64,000 nucleotides of DNA from Prinia subflava (GCF_021018805.1 NW_026961076.1:156335-220334); one strand, 5' to 3'; positions 1-10,875 are shown, counted from the stretch's first letter. The notes: a model not told the origin generated them from the letters alone. A program made the numbers and translations.

Positions 1-126
1 ACCAGTTAGTGTTTCCCATGTCTATAGAGCAAGACCAAAGCTGGTATTGCCTAATTTGGTAGAGTTCCATGTAAGAGCTATGTAACATAAAGATTTGCTT
101 TTCAGAGTGAACAGTGATCTCTGCTT
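1..126 (+). repeat. Partial A monomer at left window edge
   Basis: This is the 3' half of an A monomer beginning at accagttagtg and carrying the ggtagagttcc variant. It shows that the array extends to the left of the window. Confidence 0.95.
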
Positions 127-1142
127 TTGGTTTCTATGGTTTGCTTTCTGGAGTTGATCAAAACACAAGTCTTGTTAGTTGCTTGTGTTGCCAACCACCA
201 GAGAAGCTTCTGCAGACACTTTCATGCCTTGTGCTTTCCTTGCTTACACTCTGTACCAGTTAGTGTTTCCCATGTCTATAGAGCAAGACCAAAGCTGGTA
301 TTGCCTAATTTGGTAGAGTTCCATGTAAGAGCTATGTAACATAAAGATTTGCTTTTCAGAGTGAACAGTGATCTCTGCTTTTTGTTTCCATGGCTTGCTT
401 TCTGGAGTTGATGAAAACACAAGTCATGTTAGTTGCTTGTGCTGCCAACCAGCAGAGAAGCTGCTGCAGTCACTCCCTTGCTTTATCCATTATATGCTTT
501 TACGCTGCACTGGTTGGTGTCTTTCTTGTCCATAGGAGGAGAACTAAAGCTGTTACTGCCTAATTTACTAAGTTTCTGTGATAGAGCTATGTAACATAAA
601 GATTTGCTTTACAGAGTGAACAGTGATCTCTGCTTTTGGTTTCCATGGTTTGCTTTCTGGAGTTGATCAAAACACAAGTCTTGTTAGTTGCTTGTGTTGC
701 CAACCACCAGAGAAGCTGCTGCAGACACTTTCATGCCTTATGCTTTACTTGCTTACACTCTGTACCAGTTAGTGTTTCCCATGTCTATAGAGCAAGACCA
801 AAGCTGGTATTGCCTAATTTGATAGAGTTCCATGTAAGAGCTATGTAACATTAAGATTTGCTTTTCAGAGTGAACAGTGATCTCTGCTTTTGGTTTCCAT
901 GGCTTGCTTTCTGGAGTTGATGAAAACACAAGTCTTGTTAGTTGCTTGTGCTGCCAACCAGCAGAGAAGCTGCTGCAGACCCTCTCTTGCCTTATCCATT
1001 ACTGGCTTTTACGCTGCACCTTTGGTGTCTTTCATGTCCATAGAAGGAGAACTAAAGCTGTTACTGCCTATATACTAAGTTTCTGTGATAGAGCTACGTA
1101 ACATAAAGATTTGCTTTACAGAGTGAACAGTGATCTCTGCTT
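127..1142 (+). repeat. F-B2-T-B3 cassette, copy 1
   Basis: This is the first of 14 occurrences of a four-monomer cassette. F has the HindIII site aagcttctgcag and ccttgtgctttcc. B2 has gcagtcactcccttgctttatcc, ttatatgc and gtccataggaggag. T has a B-type ccatgg head on an A body. B3 has cctatatact. Confidence 0.88.
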
Positions 1143-2159
1143 TTGGTTTCTATGGTTTGCTTTCTGGAGTTGATCAAAACACAAGTCTTGTTAGTTGCTT
1201 GTGTTGCCAACACCAGAGAAGCTGCTGCAGACACTTTCATGCCTTATGCTTTACTTGCTTACACTCTGTACCAGTTAGTGTTTCCCATGTCTATAGAGCA
1301 AGACCAAAGCTGGTATTGCCTAATTTGGTAGAGTTCCATGTAAGAGCTATGTAACATAAAGATTTGCTTTACAGAGTGAACTGTGATCTCTGCTTTTGGT
1401 TTCCATGGCTTGCTTTCTGGAGTTGATGAAAACAAAAGTCATGTTAGTTGTTTGTGCTGGCACCCAGCAGAGAAGCTGCTGCAGACCCTCTCTTGCCTTA
1501 TCCATTACTGGCTTTTACGCTGCACCGGTTGGTGTTTTTCATGTCCATAGAAGGAGAACTAAAGCTGTTACTGCCTAATTTACTAAGTTTCTGTGATAGA
1601 GCTATGTAACATAAAGATTTGCTTTACAGAGTGAACTGTGATCTCTGCTTTTGGTTTCTATAGTTTGCTTTCTGGAGTTGATCAAAACACAAGTCTTGTT
1701 AGTTGCTTGTGTTGCCAACCACCAGAGAAGCTGCTGCAGACACTTTCATGCCTTATGCTTTCCTTGCTTACACTCTGTACCAGTTAGTGTTTCCCATGTC
1801 TATAGAGCAAGACCAAAGCTGGTATTGCCTAATTTGGTAGAGTTCTATGTAAGAGCTATGTAACATAAAGATTTGCTTTACAGAGTGAACTGTGATCTCT
1901 GCTTTTGGTTTCCATGGCTTGCTTTCTGGAGTTGATGAAAACACAAGTCATGTTAGTTGTTTGTGCTGCCAACCAGCAGAGAAGCTGCTGCAGACCCTCT
2001 CTTGCCTTATCCATTACTGGCTTTTACGCTGCACCGGTTGGTGTTTTTCATGTCCATAGAAGGAGAACTAAAGCTGTTACTGCCTAATTTACTAAGTTTC
2101 TGTGATAGAGCTATGTAACATAAAGATTTGCTTTACAGAGTGAACAGTGATCTCTGCTT
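127..2159. repeat. Region 1, opening block: F-B2-T-B3-A'-B-A-B
   Basis: Monomers start at 127 (F), 381 (B2), 636 (T), 890 (B3), 1143 (A'), 1396 (B), 1651 (A) and 1905 (B). B at 1396 has private changes: gtgctggcaccc for gtgctgccaacc, and caaaagtcatg. B2 at 381 begins ctttttgtttcc instead of cttttggtttcc. Confidence 0.88.
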
Positions 2160-2523
2160 TTGGTTTCTATAGTTTGCTTTCTGGAGTTGATCAAAACACA
2201 AGTCTTGTCTGTTGTTTGTGTTCCCAAGAAATAGAGAAGCTGCTGAAGGCGCTTTCCTGCCTTTTGCAGTACCAGTTTACGCTTTGCACATGTATGTGTT
2301 TTGCTTGTCACCAGACCACGAATAAAGGTGGGTACTTCCTAATTTGCTTGATTTCCATGAAAGAGCCATGTAACAGAAACCTTTCCTTTGACACTCCACC
2401 GGTTGATGTTTCTCATGTCTATAGAGCAAGACCAAAGCTGTTACTGCCTAATTTGCTAAGTTTCCATGAAAGAGCACTGTAACATAAAGCTTTGCTTTTC
2501 CGAGTGAACAGTGGTTTCTGCTT
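2160..2523 (+). repeat. C element (364 bp), first copy, reference
   Basis: The element starts like an A monomer (ttgatcaaaacacaag) but then diverges: cttgtctgttg, ttcccaagaaatag, gctgctgaaggcgc, ttttgcagtacc. After about one monomer length it reaches a tail (cttcctaatttgcttg, ccatgaaagagccatgtaac at about 2336-2373). It then restarts in mid-monomer at ccaccggttgatg and runs through a second tail (gcctaatttgctaag, ccatgaaagagcactgtaac). It thus holds one diverged monomer plus about 110 bp of a second tail. The PstI site found in ordinary monomers is missing. It is followed by the junction variant aagctttgcttttccgag. A 111-codon open frame across it reflects the absence of the usual stop and is not taken as a gene. 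Confidence 0.9.
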
Positions 2524-2778
2524 TTGGTTTCCATGGCTTGCTTTCTGGAGTTGATGAAAACACAAGTCATGTTAGTTGTTTGTGCTGCCAACCAGCAGAG
2601 AAGCTGCTGCAGACCCTCTCTTGCCTTATCCATTACTGGCTTTTACGCTGCACCGGTTGGTGTTTTTCATGTCCATAGAAGGAGAACTAAAGCTGTTACT
2701 GCCTAATTTACTAAGTTTCTGTGATAGAGCTACGTAACATAAAGATTTGCTTTTCAGAGTGAACAGTGATCTCTGCTT
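2524..2778 (+). repeat. Class B monomer, accggttgg subtype, reference copy (255 bp)
   Basis: The head is tttccatggc (an NcoI site), followed by ttgatgaaaac, ccaaccagcag, gcagaccctctcttgcc, ccattactggc, tacgctgcaccgg, gtccatagaaggag and ctgttactgcc. It differs from class A throughout, so the two classes separated well before the present arrangement formed. An AgeI site (accggt) marks this subtype. The few CpGs are in ttacgctg, accggt and, in some copies, ctacgtaac. Confidence 0.93.
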
Positions 2779-3032
2779 TTGGTTTCTATGGTTTGCTTTC
2801 TGGAGTTGATCAAAACACAAGTCTTGTTAGTTGCTTGTGTTGCCAACCACCAGAGAAGCTGCTGCAGACACTTTCATGCCTTATGCTTTCCTTGCTTACA
2901 CTCTGTACCAGTTAGTGTTTCCCATGTCTATAGAGCAAGACCAAAGCTGGTATTGCCTAATTTGATAGAGTTCCATGTAAGAGCTATGTAACATAAAGAT
3001 TTGCTTTACAGAGCGAACTGTGATCTCTGCTT
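2779..3032 (+). repeat. Class A monomer, reference copy (254 bp)
   Basis: This is a typical A monomer. Diagnostic bases are ttgatcaaaac (a BclI site, absent from B), ccaaccaccag in place of ccaaccagcag, cagacactttcatgcc, a tail with agagcaagaccaaag, and gctggtattgcc. Common A variants differ at a few places: ctttcc, cttta or cttttt before the next ttgc; gatagag or ggtagag; ttcca or ttcta in the tail; and tctatgg or tctatag at the head. Most A monomers have no CpG at all; some gain one in cagagcgaac. Confidence 0.93.
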
Positions 3033-3286
3033 TTGGTTTCTATAGTTTGCTTTCTGGAGTTGATCAAAACACAAGTCTTGTTAGTTGCTTGTGTTGCCAA
3101 CCACCAGAGAAGCTGCTGCAGACACTTTCATGCCTTATGCTTTCTTTGCTTACACTCTGTACCAGTTAGTGTTTCCCATGTCTATAGAGCAAGACCAAAG
3201 CTGGTATTGCCTAATTTGATAGAGTTCCATGTAAGAGCTATGTAACATAAAGATTTGCTTTTCAGAGTGAACAGTGATCTCTGCTT

Positions 3287-3540
3287 TTGGTTTCCATGGC
3301 TTGCTTTCTGGAGTTGATGAAAACACAAGTCTTGTTAGTTGCTTGTGCTGCCAACCAGCAGAGAAGCTGCTGCAGACCCTCTCTTGCCTTATCCATTACT
3401 GGCTTTTACGCTGCACCTTTGGTGTCTTTCATGTCCATAGAAGGAGAACTAAAGCTGTTACTGCCTAATATACTAAGTTTCTGTGATAGAGCTACGTAAC
3501 ATAAAGATTTGCTTTACAGAGTGAACTGTGATCTCTGCTT
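3287..3540 (+). repeat. Class B monomer, Bt subtype, reference copy (254 bp)
   Basis: It is like the main B subtype, but gcaccggttgg is replaced by gcacctttgg (one base shorter, AgeI site lost), and gtgtttttc becomes gtgtctttc. Sub-variants have ttacttgc instead of ttactggc, aatatact instead of aatttact, and gacagag instead of gatagag. Bt is the usual B type in region 3 and in the right part of region 1. Confidence 0.9.
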
Positions 3541-3793
3541 TTGGTTCCTATGGTTTGCTTTCTGGAGTTGATCAAAACACAAGTCTTGTTAGTTGCTTGT
3601 GTTGCCAACACCAGAGAAGCTGCTGCAGACACTTTCATGCCTTATGCTTTACTTGCTTACACTCTGTACCAGTTAGTGTTTCCCATGTCTATAGAGCAAG
3701 ACCAAAGCTGGTATTGCCTAATTTGGTAGAGTTCTATGTAAGAGCTATGTAACATAAAGATTTGCTTTACAGAGTGAACTGTGATCTCTGCTT
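3541..3793 (+). repeat. A' monomer (253 bp), reference copy
   Basis: This A monomer has one base deleted, giving ccaacaccagag in place of ccaaccaccagag, with cttta before ttgc and the ggtagagttcta tail. The same deletion recurs at 1143, 12654, 15703, 24963, 26597, 29249, 30883, 35931, 37565, 40217, 41851, 49318, 52367, 61627 and 63261. It is therefore a single inherited variant spread by duplication, not scattered error. Confidence 0.9.
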
Positions 3794-4048
3794 TTGGTTT
3801 CCATGGCTTGCTTTCTGGAGTTGATGAAAACACAAGTCATGTTAGTTGTTTGTGCTGCCAACCAGCAGAGAAGCTGCTGCAGACCCTCTCTTGCCTTATC
3901 CATTACTGGCTTTTACGCTGCACCGGTTGGTGTTTTTCATGTCCATAGAAGGAGAACTAAAGCTGTTACTGCCTAATTTACTAAGTTTCTGTGATAGAGC
4001 TATGTAACATAAAGATTTGCTTTACAGAGTGAACAGTGATCTCTGCTT

Positions 4049-4412
4049 TTGGTTTCTATAGTTTGCTTTCTGGAGTTGATCAAAACACAAGTCTTGTCTG
4101 TTGTTTGTGTTCCCAAGAAATAGAGAAGCTGCTGAAGGCGCTTTCCTGCCTTTTGCAGTACCAGTTTATGCTTTGCACATGTATGTGTTTTGCTTGTCAC
4201 CAGACCACGAATAAAGGTGGGTACTTCCTAATTTGCTTGATTTCCATGAAAGAGCCATGTAACAGAAACCTTTCCTTTGACACTCCACCGGTTGATGTTT
4301 CTCATGTCTATAGAGCAAGACCAAAGCTGTTACTGCCTAATTTGCTAAGTTTCCATGAAAGAGCACTGTAACATAAAGCTTTGCTTTTCCGAGTGAACAG
4401 TGGTTTCTGCTT
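4049..4412 (+). repeat. C element, second copy
   Basis: It lies exactly 1,889 bp after the first copy and matches it, with one visible change (cagtttatgc for cagtttacgc), which removes a CpG. Confidence 0.9.
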
Positions 4413-5683
4413 TTGGTTTCCATGGCTTGCTTTCTGGAGTTGATGAAAACACAAGTCATGTTAGTTGTTTGTGCTGCCAACCAGCAGAGAAGCTGCTGCA
4501 GACCCTCTCTTGCCTTATCCATTACTGGCTTTTACGCTGCACCGGTTGGTGTTTTTCATGTCCATAGAAGGAGAACTAAAGCTGTTACTGCCTAATTTAC
4601 TAAGTTTCTGTGATAGAGCTACGTAACATAAAGATTTGCTTTTCAGAGTGAACAGTGATCTCTGCTTTTGGTTTCTATGGTTTGCTTTCTGGAGTTGATC
4701 AAAACACAAGTCTTGTTAGTTGCTTGTGTTGCCAACCACCAGAGAAGCTGCTGCAGACACTTTCATGCCTTATGCTTTCCTTGCTTACACTCTGTACCAG
4801 TTAGTGTTTCCCATGTCTATAGAGCAAGACCAAAGCTGGTATTGCCTAATTTGATAGAGTTCCATGTAAGAGCTATGTAACATAAAGATTTGCTTTACAG
4901 AGCGAACTGTGATCTCTGCTTTTGGTTTCTATAGTTTGCTTTCTGGAGTTGATCAAAACACAAGTCTTGTTAGTTGCTTGTGTTGCCAACCACCAGAGAA
5001 GCTGCTGCAGACACTTTCATGCCTTATGCTTTCTTTGCTTACACTCTGTACCAGTTAGTGTTTCCCATGTCTATAGAGCAAGACCAAAGCTGGTATTGCC
5101 TAATTTGATAGAGTTCCATGTAAGAGCTATGTAACATAAAGATTTGCTTTTCAGAGTGAACAGTGATCTCTGCTTTTGGTTTCCATGGCTTGCTTTCTGG
5201 AGTTGATGAAAACACAAGTCTTGTTAGTTGTTTGAGCTGCCAATCAGCAGAGAAGCTGCTGCAGACCCTCTCTTGCCTTATCCATTACTGGCTTTTACGC
5301 TGCACCTTTGGTGTCTTTCATGTCCATAGAAGGAGAACTAAAGCTGTTACTGCCTAATTTACTAAGTATCTGTGATAGAGCTATGTAACATAAAGATTTG
5401 CTTTACAGAGTGAACTGTGATCTCTGCTTTTGGTTTCTATAGTTTGCTTTCTGGAGTTGATCAAAACACAAGTCTTGTTAGTTGCTTGTGTTGCCAACCA
5501 CCAGAGAAGCTGCTGCAGACACTTTCATGCCTTATGCTTTCTTTGCTTACACTCTGTACCAGTTAGTGTTTCCCATGTCTATAGAGCAAGACCAAAGCTG
5601 GTATTGCCTAATTTGATAGAGTTCCATGTAAGAGCTATGTAACATAAAGATTTGCTTTTCAGAGTGAACAGTGATCTCTGCTT

Positions 5684-6699
5684 TTGGTTTCTATGGTTTG
5701 CTTTCTGGAGTTGATCAAAACACAAGTCTTGTTAGTTGCTTGTGTTGCCAACCACCAGAGAAGCTTCTGCAGACACTTTCATGCCTTGTGCTTTCCTTGC
5801 TTACACTCTGTACCAGTTAGTGTTTCCCATGTCTATAGAGCAAGACCAAAGCTGGTATTGCCTAATTTGGTAGAGTTCCATGTAAGAGCTATGTAACATA
5901 AAGATTTGCTTTTCAGAGTGAACAGTGATCTCTGCTTTTGGTTTCCATGGCTTGCTTTCTGGAGTTGATGAAAACACAAGTCATGTTAGTTGCTTGTGCT
6001 GCCAACCAGCAGAGAAGCTGCTGCAGTCACTCCCTTGCTTTATCCATTATATGCTTTTACGCTGCACTGGTTGGTGTCTTTCTTGTCCATAGGAGGAGAA
6101 CTAAAGCTGTTACTGCCTAATTTACTAAGTTTCTGTGATAGAGCTATGTAACATAAAGATTTGCTTTACAGAGTGAACAGTGATCTCTGCTTTTGGTTTC
6201 CATGGTTTGCTTTCTGGAGTTGATCAAAACACAAGTCTTGTTAGTTGCTTGTGTTGCCAACCACCAGAGAAGCTGCTGCAGACACTTTCATGCCTTATGC
6301 TTTACTTGCTTACACTCTGTACCAGTTAGTGTTTCCCATGTCTATAGAGCAAGACCAAAGCTGGTATTGCCTAATTTGATAGAGTTCCATGTAAGAGCTA
6401 TGTAACATTAAGATTTGCTTTTCAGAGTGAACAGTGATCTCTGCTTTTGGTTTCCATGGCTTGCTTTCTGGAGTTGATGAAAACACAAGTCTTGTTAGTT
6501 GCTTGTGCTGCCAACCAGCAGAGAAGCTGCTGCAGACCCTCTCTTGCCTTATCCATTACTGGCTTTTACGCTGCACCTTTGGTGTCTTTCATGTCCATAG
6601 AAGGAGAACTAAAGCTGTTACTGCCTATATACTAAGTTTCTGTGATAGAGCTACGTAACATAAAGATTTGCTTTACAGAGTGAACAGTGATCTCTGCTT
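5684..6699 (+). repeat. F-B2-T-B3 cassette, copy 2
   Basis: It matches copy 1, except that B2 has the ordinary cttttggtttcc head. It is used here as the reference for the cassette. Confidence 0.88.
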
Positions 6700-7208
6700 T
6701 TGGTTTCTATGGTTTGCTTTCTGGAGTTGATCAAAACACAAGTCTTGTTAGTTGCTTGTGTTGCCAACCACCAGAGAAGCTGCTGCAGACACTTTCATGC
6801 CTTATGCTTTCCTTGCTTACACTCTGTACCAGTTAGTGTTTCCCATGTCTATAGAGCAAGACCAAAGCTGGTATTGCCTAATTTGGTAGAGTTCTATGTA
6901 AGAGCTATGTAACATAAAGATTTGCTTTACAGAGTGAACTGTGATCTCTGCTTTTGGTTTCCATGGCTTGCTTTCTGGAGTTGATGAAAACACAAGTCAT
7001 GTTAGTTGTTTGTGCTGCCAACCAGCAGAGAAGCTGCTGCAGACCCTCTCTTGCCTTATCCATTACTGGCTTTTACGCTGCACCGGTTGGTGTTTTTCAT
7101 GTCCATAGAAGGAGAACTAAAGCTGTTACTGCCTAATTTACTAAGTTTCTGTGATAGAGCTATGTAACATAAAGATTTGCTTTACAGAGTGAACAGTGAT
7201 CTCTGCTT

Positions 7209-7572
7209 TTGGTTTCTATAGTTTGCTTTCTGGAGTTGATCAAAACACAAGTCTTGTCTGTTGTTTGTGTTCCCAAGAAATAGAGAAGCTGCTGAAGGCG
7301 CTTTCCTGCCTTTTGCAGTACCAGTTTACGCTTTGCACATGTATGTGTTTTGCTTGTCACCAGACCACGAATAAAGGTGGGTACTTCCTAATTTGCTTGA
7401 TTTCCATGAAAGAGCCATGTAACAGAAACCTTTCCTTTGACACTCCACCGGTTGATGTTTCTCATGTCTATAGAGCAAGACCAAAGCTGTTACTGCCTAA
7501 TTTGCTAAGTTTCCATGAAAGAGCACTGTAACATAAAGCTTTGCTTTTCCGAGTGAACAGTGGTTTCTGCTT
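7209..7572 (+). repeat. C element, third copy
   Basis: It lies 3,160 bp after the second copy and keeps the cagtttacgc form of the first copy. Confidence 0.9.
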
Positions 7573-8095
7573 TTGGTTTCCATGGCTTGCTTTCTGGAGT
7601 TGATGAAAACACAAGTCATGTTAGTTGTTTGTGCTGCCAACCAGCAGAGAAGCTGCTGCAGACCCTCTCTTGCCTTATCCATTACTGGCTTTTACGCTGC
7701 ACCGGTTGGTGTTTTTCATGTCCATAGAAGGAGAACTAAAGCTGTTACTGCCTAATTTACTAAGTTTCTGTGATAGAGCTACGTAACATAAAGATTTGCT
7801 TTTCAGAGTGAACAGTGATCTCTGCTTTTGGTTTCTATGGTTTGCTTTCTGGAGTTGATCAAAACACAAGTCTTGTTAGTTGCTTGTGTTGCCAACCACC
7901 AGAGAAGCTGCTGCAGACACTTTCATGCCTTATGCTTTCCTTGCTTACACTCTGTACCAGTTAGTGTTTCCCATGTCTATAGAGCAAGACCAAAGCTGGT
8001 ATTGCCTAATTTGATAGAGTTCCATGTAAGAGCTATGTAACATAAAGATTTGCTTTACAGAGCGAACTGTGATCTCTGCTTTTGGTTTCTATAGT

Positions 8096-8456
8096 TTGCT
8101 TCTGGAGTTGATCAAAACACAAGTCTTGTTAGTTGCTTGTGTTGCCAACCACAGAGAAGCTGCTGCAGACACTTTCATGCCTTATGCTTTCTTTGCTTAC
8201 ACTCTGTACCAGTTAGTGTTTCCCATGTCTATAGAGCAAGACCAAAGCTGGTATTGCCTAATTTGATAGAGTTCCATGTAAGAGCTATGTAACATAAAGA
8301 TTTGCTTTTCAGAGTGAACAGTGATCTCTGCTTTTGGTTTCCATGGCTTGCTTTCTGGAGTTGATGAAAACACAAGTCTTGTTAGTTGTTTGAGCTGCCA
8401 ATCAGCAGAGAAGCTGCTGCAGACCCTCTCTTGCCTTATCCATTACTGGCTTTTTA
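8096..8456. other. Cluster of three one-base indels
   Basis: Relative to sister monomers, tagtttgcttctgg lacks a t (about 8,099), ccaaccacagag lacks a c (about 8,150), and ggctttttacgc has an extra t (about 8,452). Two monomers in a row are affected (252 and 255 bp). The sisters at 4922/5176 and 10876/11130 lack these changes. It could be real mutation or a short stretch of poor consensus. Confidence 0.75.
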
Positions 8457-8842
8457 CGCTGCACCTTTGGTGTCTTTCATGTCCATAGAAGGAGAACTAA
8501 AGCTGTTACTGCCTAATTTACTAAGTATCTGTGATAGAGCTATGTAACATAAAGATTTGCTTTACAGAGTGAACTGTGATCTCTGCTTTTGGTTTCTATA
8601 GTTTGCTTTCTGGAGTTGATCAAAACACAAGTCTTGTTAGTTGCTTGTGTTGCCAACCACCAGAGAAGCTGCTGCAGACACTTTCATGCCTTATGCTTTC
8701 TTTGCTTACACTCTGTACCAGTTAGTGTTTCCCATGTCTATAGAGCAAGACCAAAGCTGGTATTGCCTAATTTGGTAGAGTTCCATGTAAGAGCTATGTA
8801 ACATAAAGATTTGCTTTTCAGAGTGAACAGTGATCTCTGCTT

Positions 8843-9858
8843 TTGGTTTCTATGGTTTGCTTTCTGGAGTTGATCAAAACACAAGTCTTGTTAGTTGCTT
8901 GTGTTGCCAACCACCAGAGAAGCTTCTGCAGACACTTTCATGCCTTGTGCTTTCCTTGCTTACACTCTGTACCAGTTAGTGTTTCCCATGTCTATAGAGC
9001 AAGACCAAAGCTGGTATTGCCTAATTTGGTAGAGTTCCATGTAAGAGCTATGTAACATAAAGATTTGCTTTTCAGAGTGAACAGTGATCTCTGCTTTTGG
9101 TTTCCATGGCTTGCTTTCTGGAGTTGATGAAAACACAAGTCATGTTAGTTGCTTGTGCTGCCAACCAGCAGAGAAGCTGCTGCAGTCACTCCCTTGCTTT
9201 ATCCATTATATGCTTTTACGCTGCACTGGTTGGTGTCTTTCTTGTCCATAGGAGGAGAACTAAAGCTGTTACTGCCTAATTTACTAAGTTTCTGTGATAG
9301 AGCTATGTAACATAAAGATTTGCTTTACAGAGTGAACAGTGATCTCTGCTTTTGGTTTCCATGGTTTGCTTTCTGGAGTTGATCAAAACACAAGTCTTGT
9401 TAGTTGCTTGTGTTGCCAACCACCAGAGAAGCTGCTGCAGACACTTTCATGCCTTATGCTTTACTTGCTTACACTCTGTACCAGTTAGTGTTTCCCATGT
9501 CTATAGAGCAAGACCAAAGCTGGTATTGCCTAATTTGATAGAGTTCCATGTAAGAGCTATGTAACATTAAGATTTGCTTTTCAGAGTGAACAGTGATCTC
9601 TGCTTTTGGTTTCCATGGCTTGCTTTCTGGAGTTGATGAAAACACAAGTCTTGTTAGTTGCTTGTGCTGCCAACCAGCAGAGAAGCTGCTGCAGACCCTC
9701 TCTTGCCTTATCCATTACTGGCTTTTACGCTGCACCTTTGGTGTCTTTCATGTCCATAGAAGGAGAACTAAAGCTGTTACTGCCTATATACTAAGTTTCT
9801 GTGATAGAGCTACGTAACATAAAGATTTGCTTTACAGAGTGAACAGTGATCTCTGCTT
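8843..9858 (+). repeat. F-B2-T-B3 cassette, copy 3
   Basis: I see no difference from copy 2. The next monomer, A 9859, repeats the HindIII variant aagcttctgcag in its first half, unlike the A monomers after other cassettes. Confidence 0.88.
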
Positions 9859-10875
9859 TTGGTTTCTATGGTTTGCTTTCTGGAGTTGATCAAAACACAA
9901 GTCTTGTTAGTTGCTTGTGTTGCCAACCAGCAGAGAAGCTTCTGCAGACACTTTCATGCCTTATGCTTTACTTGCTTACACTCTGTACCAGTTAGTGTTT
10001 CCCATGTCTATAGAGCAAGACCAAAGATGGTATTGCCTAATTTGGTAGAGTTCTATGTAAGAGCTATGTAACATAAAGATTTGCTTTACAGAGTGAACTG
10101 TGATCTCTGCTTTTGGTTTCCATGGCTTGCTTTCTGGAGTTGATGAAAACAAAAGTCATGTTAGTTGTTTGTGCTGCCAACCAGCAGAGAAGCTGCTGCA
10201 GACCCTCTCTTGCCTTATCCATTACTGGCTTTTACGCTGCACCGGTTGGTGTTTTTCATGTCCATAGAAGGAGAACTAAAGCTGTTACTGCCTAATTTAC
10301 TAAGTTTCTGTGATAGAGCTATGTAACATAAAGATTTCCTTTACAGAGTGAACTGTGATCTCTGCTTTTGGTTTCTATAGTTTGGTTTCTGGAGTTGATC
10401 AAAACACAAGTCTTGTTAGTTGCTTGTGTTGCCAACCACCAGAGAAGCTGCTGCAGACACTTTCATGCCTTATGCTTTCCTTGCTTACACTCTGTACCAG
10501 TTAGTGTTTCCCATGTCTATAGAGCAAGACCAAAGCTGGTATTGCCTAATTTGATAGAGTTCCATGTAAGAGCTATGTAACATAAAGATTTGCTTTACAG
10601 AGCGAACTGTGATCTCTGCTTTTGGTTTCTATAGTTTGCTTTCTGGAGTTGATCAAAACACAAGTCTTGTTAGTTGCTTGTGTTGCCAACCACCAGAGAA
10701 GCTGCTGCAGACACTTTCATGCCTTATGCTTTCTTTGCTTACACTCTGTACCAGTTAGTGTTTCCCATGTCTATAGAGCAAGACCAAAGCTGGTATTGCC
10801 TAATTTGGTAGAGTTCCATGTAAGAGCTATGTAACATAAAGATTTGCTTTTCAGAGTGAACAGTGATCTCTGCTT

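Larger units (their letters stand above)
2160..5683. repeat. 1,889-bp tandem duplication (seven-monomer unit C-B-A-A-Bt-A'-B)
   Basis: Unit one covers 2160-4048: C 2160, B 2524, A 2779, A 3033, Bt 3287, A' 3541, B 3794. Unit two starts at 4049: C 4049, B 4413, A 4668, A 4922, then Bt 5176 and A 5430. Similarity is near-complete to about 5,176; Bt at 5176 is a different variant (gtttgagctgccaatcag, agtatctg), so the second unit changes there into the neighbouring repeat. The match extends slightly left, through the B monomers at 1905 and 3794. Confidence 0.87.
5684..8081. repeat. Region 1 higher-order unit of 3,159 bp, first part
   Basis: Monomers: F 5684, B2 5938, T 6193, B3 6447, A 6700, B 6954, C 7209, B 7573, A 7828. 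Together with A 8082, Bt 8334 and A 8589 this makes a twelve-monomer unit ending where the next F starts (8843). The 3,159-3,160-bp period holds between about 3,800-6,700 and about 6,950-9,860. Outside that the A monomers at 3541, 6700 and 9859 differ from one another. Confidence 0.85.
8082..10875. repeat. 2,794-bp higher-order unit, copy 1 (11 monomers)
   Basis: Monomers: A 8082, Bt 8334, A 8589, F 8843, B2 9097, T 9352, B3 9606, A 9859, B 10113, A 10368, A 10622. The same order and subtypes follow at 10876. Copy 1 differs by three one-base indels at 8,098-8,455, by A at 9859 (a mosaic, full length) where copy 2 has A', and by A at 10368 with tagtttggtttctgg. B at 10113 and its counterpart at 12907 share caaaagtcatg. 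Both following A monomers are preceded by gatttcctttacag. Confidence 0.88.

Noticed and set aside
127..339. Recurring open frames of 60-74 codons on the plus strand, one or two per monomer
   Set aside because: They start at TTG or GTG within the repeat, end at the TAA conserved in gctatgtaac, and recur simply because the DNA repeats. One-base differences shift them freely, so there is no sign of selection on a protein.
1054..1100. B3 one-base loss (cctatatact) as a sequencing error
   Set aside because: It recurs in the same cassette slot at 890, 6447, 9606, 12401 and 49066, so it is an inherited variant.
2147..2482. 111-codon open frame across each C element
   Set aside because: It results from the altered tail and the extra half monomer. 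No start context, domain or codon pattern supports a gene; the 15 copies are young duplicates.
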